Assembly: GCA_019391515.1 (NCBI GenBank)
Contig: JAHXQP010000030.1
Coordinates: 1-64,000 of the forward strand
DNA length: 64,000 nt
Source of the DNA: Clostridiaceae bacterium
GTDB lineage: Bacteria; Bacillota; Clostridia; Tissierellales; Sporanaerobacteraceae
Direction: 5' to 3'
Shown here: positions 54,284 through 63,272 of the stretch, one piece after another
Layout of the letters: every line of letters begins with the position of its first letter
Position numbering within the stretch: the first letter of the stretch is position 1
Notes under the pieces: generated by a model
Seen by the model: the letters and a program-made list of their open reading frames with translations, nothing else
The model's database searches: none
Told to the model about the DNA's origin: nothing
Position numbers and translations under genes: made by a program

Positions 54284-55333
54284 TTATAACCTCTCCAATT
54301 CTTTAAAGGATTTTATAAGTCTTAAGTTTTTATCTCTATCCTTAATAGCAACTCTAATATAACTTTTACCTAAGCCATCAAAACTCGAACATTTTCTTAC
54401 AACTAACCCATCACTAAGAAACTTGTGAAAAGCAAATTCTTCATCCCAATTTAAGAGCTTTATAAGTATATAATTGGTATGGGTAGTATATACCTTTATT
54501 CCTTCTATTTTTGAAAGCTCTTCTAACAAGAATTTTCTTTCAGCTTCTATATATCTTTTACTTTTATCTATATAATCTTTACAATTAAATATATATCTTC
54601 CTGCACAATCAGCTAATGCATTTACACTCCAAGGTAATTCTATTTTCTTATACTCTTCTACCATATCTTTAGAAATACAAGCATATCCTAATCTTATTCC
54701 TGGCAATGAAAAAAATTTAGTTGCTGCCCTTATAATTCCTACTCCTTTAAAATCTTCATCACTAAAAATATCTATGCTATCATAATCCTCTGGACAAAAC
54801 TCAAAAAATGCCTCATCTAATAGTAAAAAACCACCTTTTTCCCTTACTATTTCATAAGTTTTCTTCAATTCTTCAATTTCAATTCTAAGCCCAGTAGGAT
54901 TATTAGGATTGCCTAAAACTAATAGATCTCCTTCCATCATGTTCTCTTCAAGATTGTCTAAATCTAAAGAAAAATCTTCTAAATAATTTAGTTTCAAAAC
55001 TTCCTTACCAAATACTCTCGCCCTATCTTCATATTCTGAAAAAGAAGGAATAAATACAATCACCCTTTTAAACAAGTGAATTATATTATTTATTATTTCA
55101 ACTGCTCCATTTCCTACAATTACATTTTCTATGTTACACTTTAAATACTCTGATATAGCTTTTCTAAGATATCTATATTGAATATCTGGATAACTTATAA
55201 GGGTATTAAAAGAATTTATAAGTTCTCTATTCAACCCTTCAGGAGGACCTAGGGGATTGATATTACTGCTAAAATCTATAAGTTCTCCTTGATAATAATC
55301 AGCATAACTAATTAAATCTCCACCATGTTTCAT
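54284..55333 (-). CDS. cobD: Threonine-phosphate decarboxylase / aminotransferase-like CobD
   Basis: A PLP enzyme that makes (R)-1-amino-2-propanol phosphate, the linker between the corrin ring and the nucleotide loop. The 349 residues start MKHGGDLISYADYY (CobD-like) and continue DFSSNINPLGPP, GNPNNPTGLRIE and LLLDEAFFEF. The PLP lysine is in AATKFFSLPGIRLGYA. It resembles HisC but the N-terminus and context, between cbiA and cbiB, mark it as CobD. SD GGTGGGAA precedes ATG. Confidence 0.93.
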   Translation of the reverse strand: MKHGGDLISYADYYQGELIDFSSNINPLGPPEGLNRELINSFNTLISYPDIQYRYLRKAISEYLKCNIENVIVGNGAVEIINNIIHLFKRVIVFIPSFSEYEDRARVFGKEVLKLNYLEDFSLDLDNLEENMMEGDLLVLGNPNNPTGLRIEIEELKKTYEIVREKGGFLLLDEAFFEFCPEDYDSIDIFSDEDFKGVGIIRAATKFFSLPGIRLGYACISKDMVEEYKKIELPWSVNALADCAGRYIFNCKDYIDKSKRYIEAERKFLLEELSKIEGIKVYTTHTNYILIKLLNWDEEFAFHKFLSDGLVVRKCSSFDGLGKSYIRVAIKDRDKNLRLIKSFKELERL

Positions 55334-55348
55334 CTTTTTCCCACCTTT

Positions 55349-56278
55349 TTATATAAAGCTAATGGTCATATATATCAATAGCAAAAGTAGTTCTCCTCTG
55401 TACATGATCTCAATAGTACTTTTTATATCTTCTTTTTCTATAATTTTATTTTTATCCCCAATAGTTGGCTTTTCTATTAATTTTCCAAAATAATAGCTAC
55501 TTCCCCCAAGCTGTATGTTTAAGAGTCCTGCTACAGCCCCTTCTGGATAAGCACTATTAGGACTTTTATGGTTTTTTCTATCCCTTAGCATTATTTTAAA
55601 TCCATTCACTATATCATATTTAAATATAGAAGAAACACACATGAGTATTCCTGACAATCTTGCAGGTATATAGTTAAATACATCATCTATTCTTGCTGGA
55701 AAACGGCCTAAGTCTATATATTTTTCATTCATATATCCTAACATAGAATCCATGGTATTTACCATCTTATACATTAGTCCTCCAGGAGCTCCTAAAATAA
55801 ATATATAAAATAGTGGTGCAACAACTCCATCAGAAGTATTTTCTGCTACAGTCTCTATATCTGCTTTTATAATCTCTTCTTTACTTAAACTTTTTGTGTC
55901 TCTTCCTACGATATAAGAAAGTTTTTTCCTAGCATCTTCTATACCGTTATCAAAGGCATGATAAACCTTCATAGCTTCTTTATGAAGACATTTTGCAGCA
56001 ATACATGTATATATTAAATAGGTATTTATAATATGGTATAAAAGCTTGTACTTTCTTATAAATTTTAATAGTACAAAAGGAAGAAAAAAAGCCATAACTA
56101 TGTTGATAAAAGCTATTAAAAAGCCAGCTGTTTTTAAACCTTTTTTACTTTTAAATATCTTTCTTACAAATCTATCTTCAACTGAAATTATATTTCCCAT
56201 GAATTTAACTGGATGTGGAAAACTATAAGGGTCCCCTATTAAAAAGTCTAAAACAACTGCTATTACAATGTCTAACAT
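55349..56278 (-). CDS. cbiB: Adenosylcobinamide-phosphate synthase CbiB
   Basis: An integral membrane protein that attaches the aminopropanol phosphate to adenosylcobyric acid. The 309 residues contain four or more hydrophobic segments and the family motifs FLIGDPYSFPHPVKFMG near the N-terminus, VAENTSDGVVAPLFY (conserved ENxSDGV) and RFPARIDDVFNYIPARLSG. It needs the product of CbiP and acts after adenosylation by PduO. It lies 15 bp after... cobD starts 15 bp past its stop, and its own start lies 22 bp past the cbiP stop. Confidence 0.95.
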   Translation of the reverse strand: MLDIVIAVVLDFLIGDPYSFPHPVKFMGNIISVEDRFVRKIFKSKKGLKTAGFLIAFINIVMAFFLPFVLLKFIRKYKLLYHIINTYLIYTCIAAKCLHKEAMKVYHAFDNGIEDARKKLSYIVGRDTKSLSKEEIIKADIETVAENTSDGVVAPLFYIFILGAPGGLMYKMVNTMDSMLGYMNEKYIDLGRFPARIDDVFNYIPARLSGILMCVSSIFKYDIVNGFKIMLRDRKNHKSPNSAYPEGAVAGLLNIQLGGSSYYFGKLIEKPTIGDKNKIIEKEDIKSTIEIMYRGELLLLLIYMTISFI

Positions 56279-56300
56279 TTATTTCACCTACATTATTTGA

Positions 56301-57140
56301 TTATTTATTAAGCAATGAATAAACATAATCCATATCTATGTTTTCTCTAACTATATGGGCTAATTTTCGTATTTCTTCTGCTTTTTCACTATCATCTTGT
56401 TTCTTATTATTGCATTCTTTTTCATAATCTGAAAGACTATCCTCATCTTCTAATTCTAAATGCATATAAGGTATAGTTCCAACTACTGGAATATTCAATA
56501 GCTCTTCTATCATTTGAATTCCAGGCTCTAAAAGAGATTTATCTCCTCTAAATTTATTAATGACTAATCCTTTAACCCTTTTTCTCTCTTCCTCTTCCAA
56601 CAACATCACTGTTCCGTATAAAGAAGCAAAAACTCCGCCTCTATCTATATCAGCTACTAATAATACAGGTGCATCTGCCATTTCAGCCATTCCCATATTC
56701 ACAATATCGTTTTGCTTTAAATTTATTTCTGCTGGACTTCCTGCACCTTCTATAACCACTATGTCATATTGGCTTTCAGCTGCATCAAAAGTTTCTTTAA
56801 TCATAGATCTTAAACTATTTTTAAACTTAAAATATTCTACAGCGCCCATATTTTCATATAATTTACCTTTTATAAATACTTGACTTTTCCTATCGCTTGT
56901 AGGCTTTAGAAGGATAGGATTCATATTTGGACTTGGTTCAAGTTGAGCTGCAAAAGCTTGTAATACTTGGGCAGTACTTATCTCTAAACCCTCCGGAGTA
57001 ATATATGATTTAGAAGACATATTTTGCGATTTAAAAGGGAAAACACTATGTTCATCTTCCTTAAATATTCTACATAAAGCAGTACATAACATACTTTTAC
57101 CTGCTGAAGAAGTAGTTCCTTGTACCATAATTGTTGCCAT
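56301..57140 (-). CDS. cbiP: Cobyric acid synthase CbiP lacking the glutamine amidotransferase domain
   Basis: CbiP/CobQ amidates the b, d, e and g side chains of adenosylcobyrinate diamide and is normally about 500 residues. This one has 279. Residues 1-235 are an intact synthetase domain: [18 protein letters not shown] (P-loop), [52 protein letters not shown] and [12 protein letters not shown]. After [10 protein letters not shown] it passes directly to [20 protein letters not shown], which matches the extreme C-terminal tail of full-length CbiP. The glutaminase domain between them, with its Cys and His, is absent, in frame and with no remnant. ATG at 57138-57140 follows GGAGGTG. It is the first gene after the B12 riboswitch. 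An assembly or recent deletion error is possible but the junction is clean. Confidence 0.9.
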   Translation of the reverse strand: MATIMVQGTTSSAGKSMLCTALCRIFKEDEHSVFPFKSQNMSSKSYITPEGLEISTAQVLQAFAAQLEPSPNMNPILLKPTSDRKSQVFIKGKLYENMGAVEYFKFKNSLRSMIKETFDAAESQYDIVVIEGAGSPAEINLKQNDIVNMGMAEMADAPVLLVADIDRGGVFASLYGTVMLLEEEERKRVKGLVINKFRGDKSLLEPGIQMIEELLNIPVVGTIPYMHLELEDEDSLSDYEKECNNKKQDDSEKAEEIRKLAHIVRENIDMDYVYSLLNK

Positions 57141-57151
57141 ATCTTCACCTC

Positions 57152-57187
57152 CAAAAAATAAAAGAGAACTTCTCTCGAAGTCCTCTT
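57152..57187 (-). terminator. Terminator of the cobalamin riboswitch expression platform
   Basis: AAGAGGACTTC / GAAGTTCTCTT with a 4-nt loop, then TTTATTTTTT on the minus strand, between the B12 aptamer and cbiP. A second, weaker hairpin (AGTTCA / TGAACT followed by TTTTTT) lies at about 57196-57228. Confidence 0.8.
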
Positions 57188-57261
57188 GTTTTATAAAAAA
57201 GTTCAATATTTCCCCAGTTTATGAACTAGACAAACAAGCACTTTCTTTCCCTCCGAAAGAA

Positions 57262-57425
57262 TGCTTTCAACTTAGGCAGGTTTCCTGACTTACGGTTCAA
57301 CCTCCTTCCTCCTTCCCAGCATAAGGCTAGTGGATTATGGAATTTGTCACCGTTTACAGTAGCGGGGGCTGTAGTGGGCTTTCACCACTTTCCCTTTTAA
57401 CCATTAAGGCACCTTAGTATCTATT
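57262..57425 (-). promoter_or_regulatory. Cobalamin (B12) riboswitch
   Basis: The minus-strand leader has the class I cobalamin aptamer hallmarks. These include GGGAAAGTGGTGAAAGCCC, CCCCCGCTACTGTAAACGG and, at the 3' side, GTAAGTCAGGAAACCTGCC (57270-57290). It precedes the 14-gene cobalamin operon and is followed by a terminator, so bound coenzyme B12 should stop transcription. Confidence 0.95.
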
Positions 57426-57446
57426 TTATTTTCCATTATCTATTAT

Positions 57447-57476
57447 ATAATATCATTTTTTATATTTTTGTGTCAA
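57447..57476 (-). promoter_or_regulatory. Promoter of the cobalamin operon
   Basis: Perfect TTGACA (57471-57476) and TATTAT (57447-57452), 18 bp apart. The start site would be about 15 nt before the riboswitch. Confidence 0.7.
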
Positions 57477-57529
57477 ATAGAAATTGTTGTATAACTACTA
57501 TCCTATCTAAATTCATTTTAAATTATTTC

Positions 57530-58729
57530 CTATACTCTAAAAATTATATCTGCTACTTTTTTTATTATATCTTCTCTATTAAAAACAGAGAGAAAATCTA
57601 CTTTGTTGACTATTTTATGGAAAATGTTCTCTACTTCCAATTCTCTATTTCTATGTTCTTTTTCAACTATATTAAGAAAATCATCATAATCGTATACCTT
57701 AAATCTTTCTATATTGTAGATAATGGCAAGTTCTTCAAGAAAACCAATAGCTATTTCTCCATAAGTATTTTCTTTTTTTAGCCCTAGAGCGTCACTTATC
57801 CTTGGAATTATATACTCGAATAACGCTCTTCTATAAGGTATATCCTCGATACCAAGTATCTCTCCTATTTCAATAATTTTATTCTCTTCTGTATTTAAGA
57901 ATATATCTATAAAATAATCTTCATCTTTTTTAGATTCAATATAGTATTTATACCCTTTAAGACCTTTTAATGCTTTTAATCCATCATAATAACCTAGTTT
58001 TAAATTTTTTCTAGCTACTTCACCGTCAAAATCCAACGTTTTACCTAAGTCATCATTAGGAGATATGTAGATTATATTTAGACCACTATTATCATTTTTC
58101 TTTAATCTTCCAGGACCATGGGTTCTTATAGCTATTATATCTTTATATCCTTTATCAGATAAAAGATTTATAGGAAGATTATTATATATACCTCCATCTA
58201 TATACATTTTACCATTAATTTTTTCTTTTTTAAATGCAGGGAAATATGCACTAGCAAGTAAATACTCAACTAATTTTCCTTCTGGGATATCTTCAATATA
58301 TAATTCTAAAGGCTTTAAATCTGTAAGAGAAACCGTAACTATTCCAAAATCTTTGCCTGAATTCCTTATCTTATCTTCATCTATTAACTCACACAAAAGA
58401 TCCTTTAGAGGAGTTACATCTATACCTTTTTCAGTTATTATTCCCTTTATTCTTTCACTTAGAGACTTTATATCTTCCTTAGTTAATTTGCCTTTTTTTA
58501 GTTTTTTCATTTCAATGTCATCAGCATTCATTACCTTCGAATAACACATATTATACCAAAGTTCATAAGCTTTCTCAAAATCATCTTGAGCTATTGCAGC
58601 ACCATTTAAAGCTCCAACCGATGTACCTGCTACCCCTCCAATTTCTATATTCATATCCTTTATTGCTTTATATGCTCCAATATGATAAGCCCCTTTTGCT
58701 CCTCCGCCTTCCAATACTAAACCATACAT
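57530..58729 (-). CDS. Patatin-like phospholipase
   Basis: A serine lipid acyl hydrolase of 399 residues. The catalytic features are all present: oxyanion hole LEGGGAKGAYHIG (7-19), nucleophile elbow GTSVGA (Ser37) and the catalytic Asp in YIDGGIYNNLP. The C-terminal 200 residues are charged, helical and not recognised. No signal peptide, so it is probably cytoplasmic. It lies at the end of the minus-strand run before the B12 promoter, with SD AGAAGG upstream of ATG. Physiological substrate unknown. Confidence 0.9.
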   Translation of the reverse strand: MYGLVLEGGGAKGAYHIGAYKAIKDMNIEIGGVAGTSVGALNGAAIAQDDFEKAYELWYNMCYSKVMNADDIEMKKLKKGKLTKEDIKSLSERIKGIITEKGIDVTPLKDLLCELIDEDKIRNSGKDFGIVTVSLTDLKPLELYIEDIPEGKLVEYLLASAYFPAFKKEKINGKMYIDGGIYNNLPINLLSDKGYKDIIAIRTHGPGRLKKNDNSGLNIIYISPNDDLGKTLDFDGEVARKNLKLGYYDGLKALKGLKGYKYYIESKKDEDYFIDIFLNTEENKIIEIGEILGIEDIPYRRALFEYIIPRISDALGLKKENTYGEIAIGFLEELAIIYNIERFKVYDYDDFLNIVEKEHRNRELEVENIFHKIVNKVDFLSVFNREDIIKKVADIIFRV

Positions 58730-58807
58730 TAAATCACCTTCTTATAATTTTACATTTTAAAATATAATAATGTCTATTTTTTGTCAATCTTGTTTTAAAC
58801 ATCTTTA

Positions 58808-60037
58808 TCAATTTTTTCTTACCCTTAATAAACTTGTTAGACTCAAATTTTTAATAGTATCCTCTACTCTATCTTCAATGATACTGTCTTTAGTTATTGA
58901 TACTATCTCTTCCATAGAAAGATATGCCGATATAAGAGCATTCTCGGTATTCGTTCTAATCTTTAGACTGCATCCTTCCTTTACTCCATCGCATACCATT
59001 CCTACAGTCCCTTCGCACATATTCTTAATTGATCCCTCTATGTTCTTTATTCGCCCACCCAATATATAAGTAATTCCTGCACTAGCACCTATTGCTGCTA
59101 ATGAAGTTCCACATAATGGAGATACTGCACTTACCCATTGTCTTATATATATTGTAATTAAACAAGATATGGCCACTCCCCTTATTATTTTTTCTTCCTC
59201 TACATTCTTAAGTCTTCCTGTCATAACTACTGGAACTATAGCTTGAATACCTTTATTCCCACTTCCCATCAATGTCATATTACTGCTTCTTAAACCTGCC
59301 ATTCTAGCATCTGAAGCGGCTGTTGTGTATAAGCAAACTTTATTAATTAAATCATCTTTTATTACGCCCTTTTTCATTAAGCTATCAAGACCAAATGCTA
59401 CACCCGTATCTAGCTTTTTATTAATACCCTTTTTAGCAAGTGACAGATTCATCTCAATAGCTTGTCTAATAAAGTCTAATTCCTCTATAGGTACTTTATT
59501 CATTTCTTCTATCATTTCATTAATTGTTGTCTTAGTTATATCTATTATTTCTTCTTCTGCTTTTTCTTGCTTATAAAATATAACCTTACCATTTTTAATG
59601 ATTTTCACAACATTTTTATAACTATCGAGTACCAACACTTCCACCCACTCATCTTTTCCATATACTTTAGCATTTATGTAAAATTTATCTACATACTTTA
59701 CATTTACATTTACTCTTTCCTTAATTATCAAATTTTCTGCTTCATTAATTATTCTTCTATCTATATCTTTAAAAAGGGTTAATTCCTTTTGTGAATTTTT
59801 AAGAATAGCTCCTAAACTAGCAGCCAACTTTATTCCATATCTATCTGTATTTGGTATTGTAACACCATGGGCATTTTTAAATAACCCGATATTTACAACC
59901 AAATCTAATTTTTCTACTTCACCATCTATTAATTCACTAGCTTTTGCACAAGCTAGTCCAATGCTTGCGATTTCTGTGCAGCCTAAACCTTCTTTTAGCT
60001 CCTTATTTAACAATTCAACAAATTTGTTGACACACAC
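58808..60037 (-). CDS. UPF0597 family L-cysteine/serine desulfidase-like enzyme
   Basis: A 409-residue protein of the UPF0597 family, which includes CyuA/YhaM and the iron-sulfur L-cysteine desulfidase CdsB. Members release sulfide, ammonia and pyruvate from cysteine. Motifs include GLGCTEIASIGLACAKA, NVVGLFKNAHGV-type INIGLFKNAHGVTIPNT, GSGNKGIQAIVPVVMTG, SPLCGTSLAAIGASAGI, and the C-terminal cysteine pair NMCEGTVGMVCDGVKEGC that could bind a 4Fe-4S cluster. The start is GTG at 60035-60037, with AAGGAG about 11 nt upstream. Serine dehydratase activity is an alternative. Confidence 0.85.
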   Translation of the reverse strand: MCVNKFVELLNKELKEGLGCTEIASIGLACAKASELIDGEVEKLDLVVNIGLFKNAHGVTIPNTDRYGIKLAASLGAILKNSQKELTLFKDIDRRIINEAENLIIKERVNVNVKYVDKFYINAKVYGKDEWVEVLVLDSYKNVVKIIKNGKVIFYKQEKAEEEIIDITKTTINEMIEEMNKVPIEELDFIRQAIEMNLSLAKKGINKKLDTGVAFGLDSLMKKGVIKDDLINKVCLYTTAASDARMAGLRSSNMTLMGSGNKGIQAIVPVVMTGRLKNVEEEKIIRGVAISCLITIYIRQWVSAVSPLCGTSLAAIGASAGITYILGGRIKNIEGSIKNMCEGTVGMVCDGVKEGCSLKIRTNTENALISAYLSMEEIVSITKDSIIEDRVEDTIKNLSLTSLLRVRKN

Positions 60038-60108
60038 TTCAAAACCATCTCCTTATATTATTCGACCTAACCAAGTTAAAATATAATTTTCCTATCTTCC
60101 CCATATAT

Positions 60109-60117
60109 ATTATAGCA
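60109..60117 (-). promoter_or_regulatory. Extended -10 promoter of the desulfidase gene
   Basis: TGCTATAAT on the minus strand fits TGnTATAAT. Seventeen bp further upstream is a weak GTTAAA -35. It is about 70 bp upstream of the start codon. Confidence 0.5.
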
Positions 60118-60157
60118 GTAATACTCATCTGTTTAACGTTATTTTCACAAAAATAAA

Positions 60158-60201
60158 ATATAAAAGCTGACTGAATAATATTATTCAGTCAGCTTTTATA
60201 T
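60158..60201 (-). terminator. Terminator of mscL
   Basis: A perfect 44-bp palindrome (AAGCTGACTGAATAAT and complement) followed by TTTTATTTTTG on the minus strand. Confidence 0.9.
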
Positions 60202-60224
60202 GAAAACATATTTAATATAATTTT

Positions 60225-60659
60225 TTATCCTTCGAGCTTTGAAGTACAATAAGGACATCTTGTTGCTTCTATAGGTATTTCTGAAAAACAAAATTCGCAT
60301 TTCTTAGAGGTTACTTGAGCAGGCTCTTTATCTTTCCTAAACTTATTGAGCTGCCTAATAACTAAGAAAAGAGAAAAAGAAATTATTAAAAACTCCATAA
60401 TTACATTAAAAAAAACTCCATAATTTATGGTAGCTGCTCCTGCACTTTTGGCTTCTTGCAAAGTTGCATACCTTGTCCCATCAAGACTTATGAAAAAGTT
60501 TGAAAAATCAACTTTTCCAATAATTCCCCCAATTATAGGCATAATAATATCATTAACTAATGAAGATACGATTTTTCCAAAAGCACCACCTATAATCACG
60601 CCTATAGCTAAATCTACGACATTACCTTTTACTGCAAATTCCTTAAATTCCTTAAACAT
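60225..60659 (-). CDS. mscL: Large-conductance mechanosensitive channel MscL with zinc-ribbon tail
   Basis: MscL opens under membrane tension to release solutes during osmotic downshock. The 144-residue protein has TM1 with the conserved [20 protein letters not shown] pore helix, an extracellular loop and TM2 (about 80-105). Residues 120-140 add CEFC...CPYC (Cys 121, 124, 135, 138), a small zinc-ribbon-like tail that replaces the usual C-terminal helix bundle end. ATG at 60657-60659 follows GGAGAG; an open frame up to 60737 has no SD or homology. Confidence 0.94.
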   Translation of the reverse strand: MFKEFKEFAVKGNVVDLAIGVIIGGAFGKIVSSLVNDIIMPIIGGIIGKVDFSNFFISLDGTRYATLQEAKSAGAATINYGVFFNVIMEFLIISFSLFLVIRQLNKFRKDKEPAQVTSKKCEFCFSEIPIEATRCPYCTSKLEG

Positions 60660-60730
60660 ATAATCTCTCCTATCGTAAAACTTACTAATAATATCCCTTT
60701 TATTATATACCCAATAGTAATGTAATAAAT

Positions 60731-60773
60731 ATATCAAAAAAACACCTCTATAATAGAGGTGTTTTTTTGATAT
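60731..60773 (-). terminator. Terminator of the dicarboxylate symporter gene
   Basis: A 20-bp stem ATATCAAAAAAACACCTCTA and complement with a 3-nt loop, ending in T-rich sequence, one base past the stop codon. Confidence 0.9.
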
Positions 60774-60774
60774 A

Positions 60775-61953
60775 TTATTTTGTCTTTTGTGTCTTTGATT
60801 CTTTTTTGAAAATTCCTGTAAGCATAAGAGCTATAGCTCCATCTCCAGTAATATTGCAAGCAGTACCAAAACTATCTTGTAATGCAAATATAGTAAGCAT
60901 TAAAGCAACACCAGAATCATCAAACCCTAATATACCAGTAATAAGTCCTAAAGAAGCCATAACTGTTCCTCCAGGCACTCCTGGCGCTCCTATTGCAAAT
61001 ACACCAAGTAATATAATAAAAGTTATCATTGAAGAAGCTGGAGGAAGTGCTCCATATAAAATTTTAGACACCGTCATTACAAAGAAAACTTCTGTAAGCA
61101 CAGAGCCACAAAGGTGAATAGTAGAACCTATAGGAATAGCAAAATCTACTATCTCTTTATCTAGAACTTTCGATTTCCTAGCAGAGCTTAAGGCTACTGG
61201 TAATGTAGCCGCACTAGACATAGTTCCTACAGCAGTCAAATACGCTGGCCCATAATGCTTAACTACTTTCCAAGGATTTTCTTTAGATATTAAACCTGCT
61301 ATTCCATACAATAGTGCTAACCATATAAAATGACCTATTATTACAAGTACTATTACTTCAATAAATATAGGTAATTGCTTAGTTATGCTTCCTTCATAAG
61401 CTAATCCTGCAAAGGTAGTAGCTATAAATATAGGTAGTATAGGAATAACCATTTTTTTCACAATCTCTAACATTATATTTTGAAATTCTTTAAACAACCC
61501 ATTAACTTTTTCAGATTTTGTCCAAACGACAGCAAGCCCTATAATTATGGAAAAAATTAGTGCAGACATAACCGACATTAATGGTGGTATATCTAATTTA
61601 AATACTATCTCAGGTAATTCTTTTAGATTATCTACATTTGTTGCTATATTTAGATTTGGAATTATAGCATACCCTGCTAGTGCAGAAAATAATGCTGCCC
61701 CTACTGAAGATAAATAAGCTATTAAAAGGGTAGTTCCTAACATCTTACTTGCATTAGATTGCAAACTTGTTATGGAAGGAGCTATAAAACCAATTATGAT
61801 TAAAGGCACACAGAAAAATATAAACTGTCCTAATATATATTTTATTGTTATTATGCCTTTAATAAATGTTTCATTTGATACAAGACCTATAATAATTCCT
61901 AAAAAAACTCCTAGAAGAAGCTTAACAATGAGATTATCTCTTAGTTTTAACAT
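60775..61953 (-). CDS. Na+/H+:dicarboxylate (DAACS family) symporter
   Basis: A 392-residue membrane protein of the dicarboxylate/amino acid:cation symporter family (GltP, SstT and related). It has eight hydrophobic segments and the re-entrant loop signatures [32 protein letters not shown] (serine-rich HP1), [16 protein letters not shown] and the [19 protein letters not shown]2/TM8 region. Substrates in the family are glutamate, aspartate, C4-dicarboxylates or serine; the sequence does not say which. The gene is monocistronic, with a GTATACT-type promoter upstream. Confidence 0.9.
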   Translation of the reverse strand: MLKLRDNLIVKLLLGVFLGIIIGLVSNETFIKGIITIKYILGQFIFFCVPLIIIGFIAPSITSLQSNASKMLGTTLLIAYLSSVGAALFSALAGYAIIPNLNIATNVDNLKELPEIVFKLDIPPLMSVMSALIFSIIIGLAVVWTKSEKVNGLFKEFQNIMLEIVKKMVIPILPIFIATTFAGLAYEGSITKQLPIFIEVIVLVIIGHFIWLALLYGIAGLISKENPWKVVKHYGPAYLTAVGTMSSAATLPVALSSARKSKVLDKEIVDFAIPIGSTIHLCGSVLTEVFFVMTVSKILYGALPPASSMITFIILLGVFAIGAPGVPGGTVMASLGLITGILGFDDSGVALMLTIFALQDSFGTACNITGDGAIALMLTGIFKKESKTQKTK

Positions 61954-62116
61954 TTAGACACTCCTTTCATTTTTTTATTATTTAAATGTTTTTATATATT
62001 TACCCATTTAAGTATACCATATACTCTAAATACATATTATTACTTTTACATATATATTCAAATATATTATATTAAATAGTTATTTATTGATTTTATTTAT
62101 CCATTTATATTCTTCA

Positions 62117-62611
62117 CTATTGATTATTATTAACATTATTGTTATCATGGAGTACTTGATCTAAAACTATAACCAACGCAAGAATAAAAGCATGATTTTC
62201 TTCTTCGTCTATATCTACTCCATAAGTATCTGACCAAGCAAAAAACTTTTTATTTACTACTGCAACCTCTCTTTTATCTCTATATATTGAGAAATTATAG
62301 GCAAAGATATCTCCATCTATTGTAAACTTTCCAAAATCACTACTTATATTGAATTTAGGTTTAAAAAGTGTAAATTCCTTTTTAACAGTAGCAGCTAAAT
62401 TTCTACCTATATAGATATTATATTCTGGCAAAAACCTGAAAATTTTTTCTTCTATATATATTAAGTTCTCCCCATTCATATTATAAATATTAAGCTTATT
62501 TCCAAATGTAAAAACTTTTCCTACTACTTGGAATTTAGGTCTTTCCATTTCATCTGTAATAATGAATTTATCTCCAATAGTAAATATTTTTTCCCTTACT
62601 AAATATCTCAT
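62117..62611 (-). CDS. LURP-one-related (LOR) family protein
   Basis: A 164-residue protein of the LURP-one/tubby-like beta-barrel family, starting MRYLVREKIFTIGDKFIITDE. The repeated beta-strand pattern is visible in VVGKVFTFGNKLNIY and IEEKIFRFLPEYNIYIG. Bacterial LOR proteins have no assigned function; a membrane- or lipid-binding fold is inferred from the fold class. An in-frame ATG at 62642-62644 has no SD; ATG at 62609-62611 follows TGAGGG and matches the family's start. The C-terminus is poly-Asn (NNNVNNNQ). Confidence 0.88.
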   Translation of the reverse strand: MRYLVREKIFTIGDKFIITDEMERPKFQVVGKVFTFGNKLNIYNMNGENLIYIEEKIFRFLPEYNIYIGRNLAATVKKEFTLFKPKFNISSDFGKFTIDGDIFAYNFSIYRDKREVAVVNKKFFAWSDTYGVDIDEEENHAFILALVIVLDQVLHDNNNVNNNQ

Positions 62612-62712
62612 ACTATCCCTCACTTTAAATTTATTTGTCTTCATATATTGAAAATATTATATAATACTAAGTTTATTTTTACTACAATAAAATTTTTCTT
62701 TATTACCAACTC

Positions 62713-62742
62713 TTGATACTTGGGGCTAAGTGTCTATATAAT
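62713..62742 (+). promoter_or_regulatory. Promoter of the dCMP deaminase gene
   Basis: TTGATA (62713-62718) and perfect TATAAT (62737-62742), 18 bp apart, about 40 bp upstream of the ATG. Confidence 0.65.
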
Positions 62743-62783
62743 ATAAACAATGTATTAAAACTTAATCAGAGGAGCGAAAAAAT

Positions 62784-63272
62784 ATGGAAAGAAGAGATAA
62801 AACAAATTATTATTTAGATATTGCTGAAGTAGTTTCAGAAAGGGGGACCTGTCTTAGGAGGAACTTTGGAGCAATAATAGTTAAAAATGATGAAATAATA
62901 GCTACAGGATATACAGGAGCTCCTAGAGGAAGAGAAAATTGTACAGATTTAAATTTCTGTAAAAGAGAAGAATTAAATATACCTAGAGGAACCCATTATG
63001 AACTGTGTAGATCCGTCCATGCAGAAGCTAATTGTATAATTAGCGCTTCTAGAAAAGATATGATTGAAGCTACTCTTTATCTAGTAGGCAAAGACAAAAA
63101 AACAGGAAAGCTAGTTGAAAATGCTAATTCCTGTTCAATGTGCAAACGACTTATAATCAATGCTGGAATCAAAAATGTATTTGTTAGAGACACCAAAAAT
63201 GATTTTAGAAAAATAAATGTTGATGAATGGATAGAAAATGATGATTCACTAAGTAATGAGCCAGGATATTAA
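62784..63272 (+). CDS. dCMP deaminase-family cytidine deaminase
   Basis: Zinc enzyme that deaminates dCMP to dUMP for thymidylate synthesis. The 162 residues have the zinc motif VHAEAN (His-Ala-Glu) and the second cysteine pair CSMCKR, plus GYTGAPRGRENC typical of the ComEB/dCMP deaminase group. SD AGAGGAGC precedes ATG. Its 3' end overlaps the convergent RNase H gene by 4 bp, so there is no terminator between them. With dcd at 27586 the window has two routes to dUMP. Confidence 0.92.
   Translation: MERRDKTNYYLDIAEVVSERGTCLRRNFGAIIVKNDEIIATGYTGAPRGRENCTDLNFCKREELNIPRGTHYELCRSVHAEANCIISASRKDMIEATLYLVGKDKKTGKLVENANSCSMCKRLIINAGIKNVFVRDTKNDFRKINVDEWIENDDSLSNEPGY

Noticed and set aside
56301-57140. 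A frameshift as the reason for the short CbiP
   Set aside because: The frame is continuous from synthetase domain to the normal C-terminal tail, and there is no room for a glutaminase domain in another frame before cbiB at 56278.
60660-60737. An N-terminal extension of MscL
   Set aside because: The extra residues are unlike any MscL, lack an SD, and overlap the promoter region; the internal ATG has a good SD.
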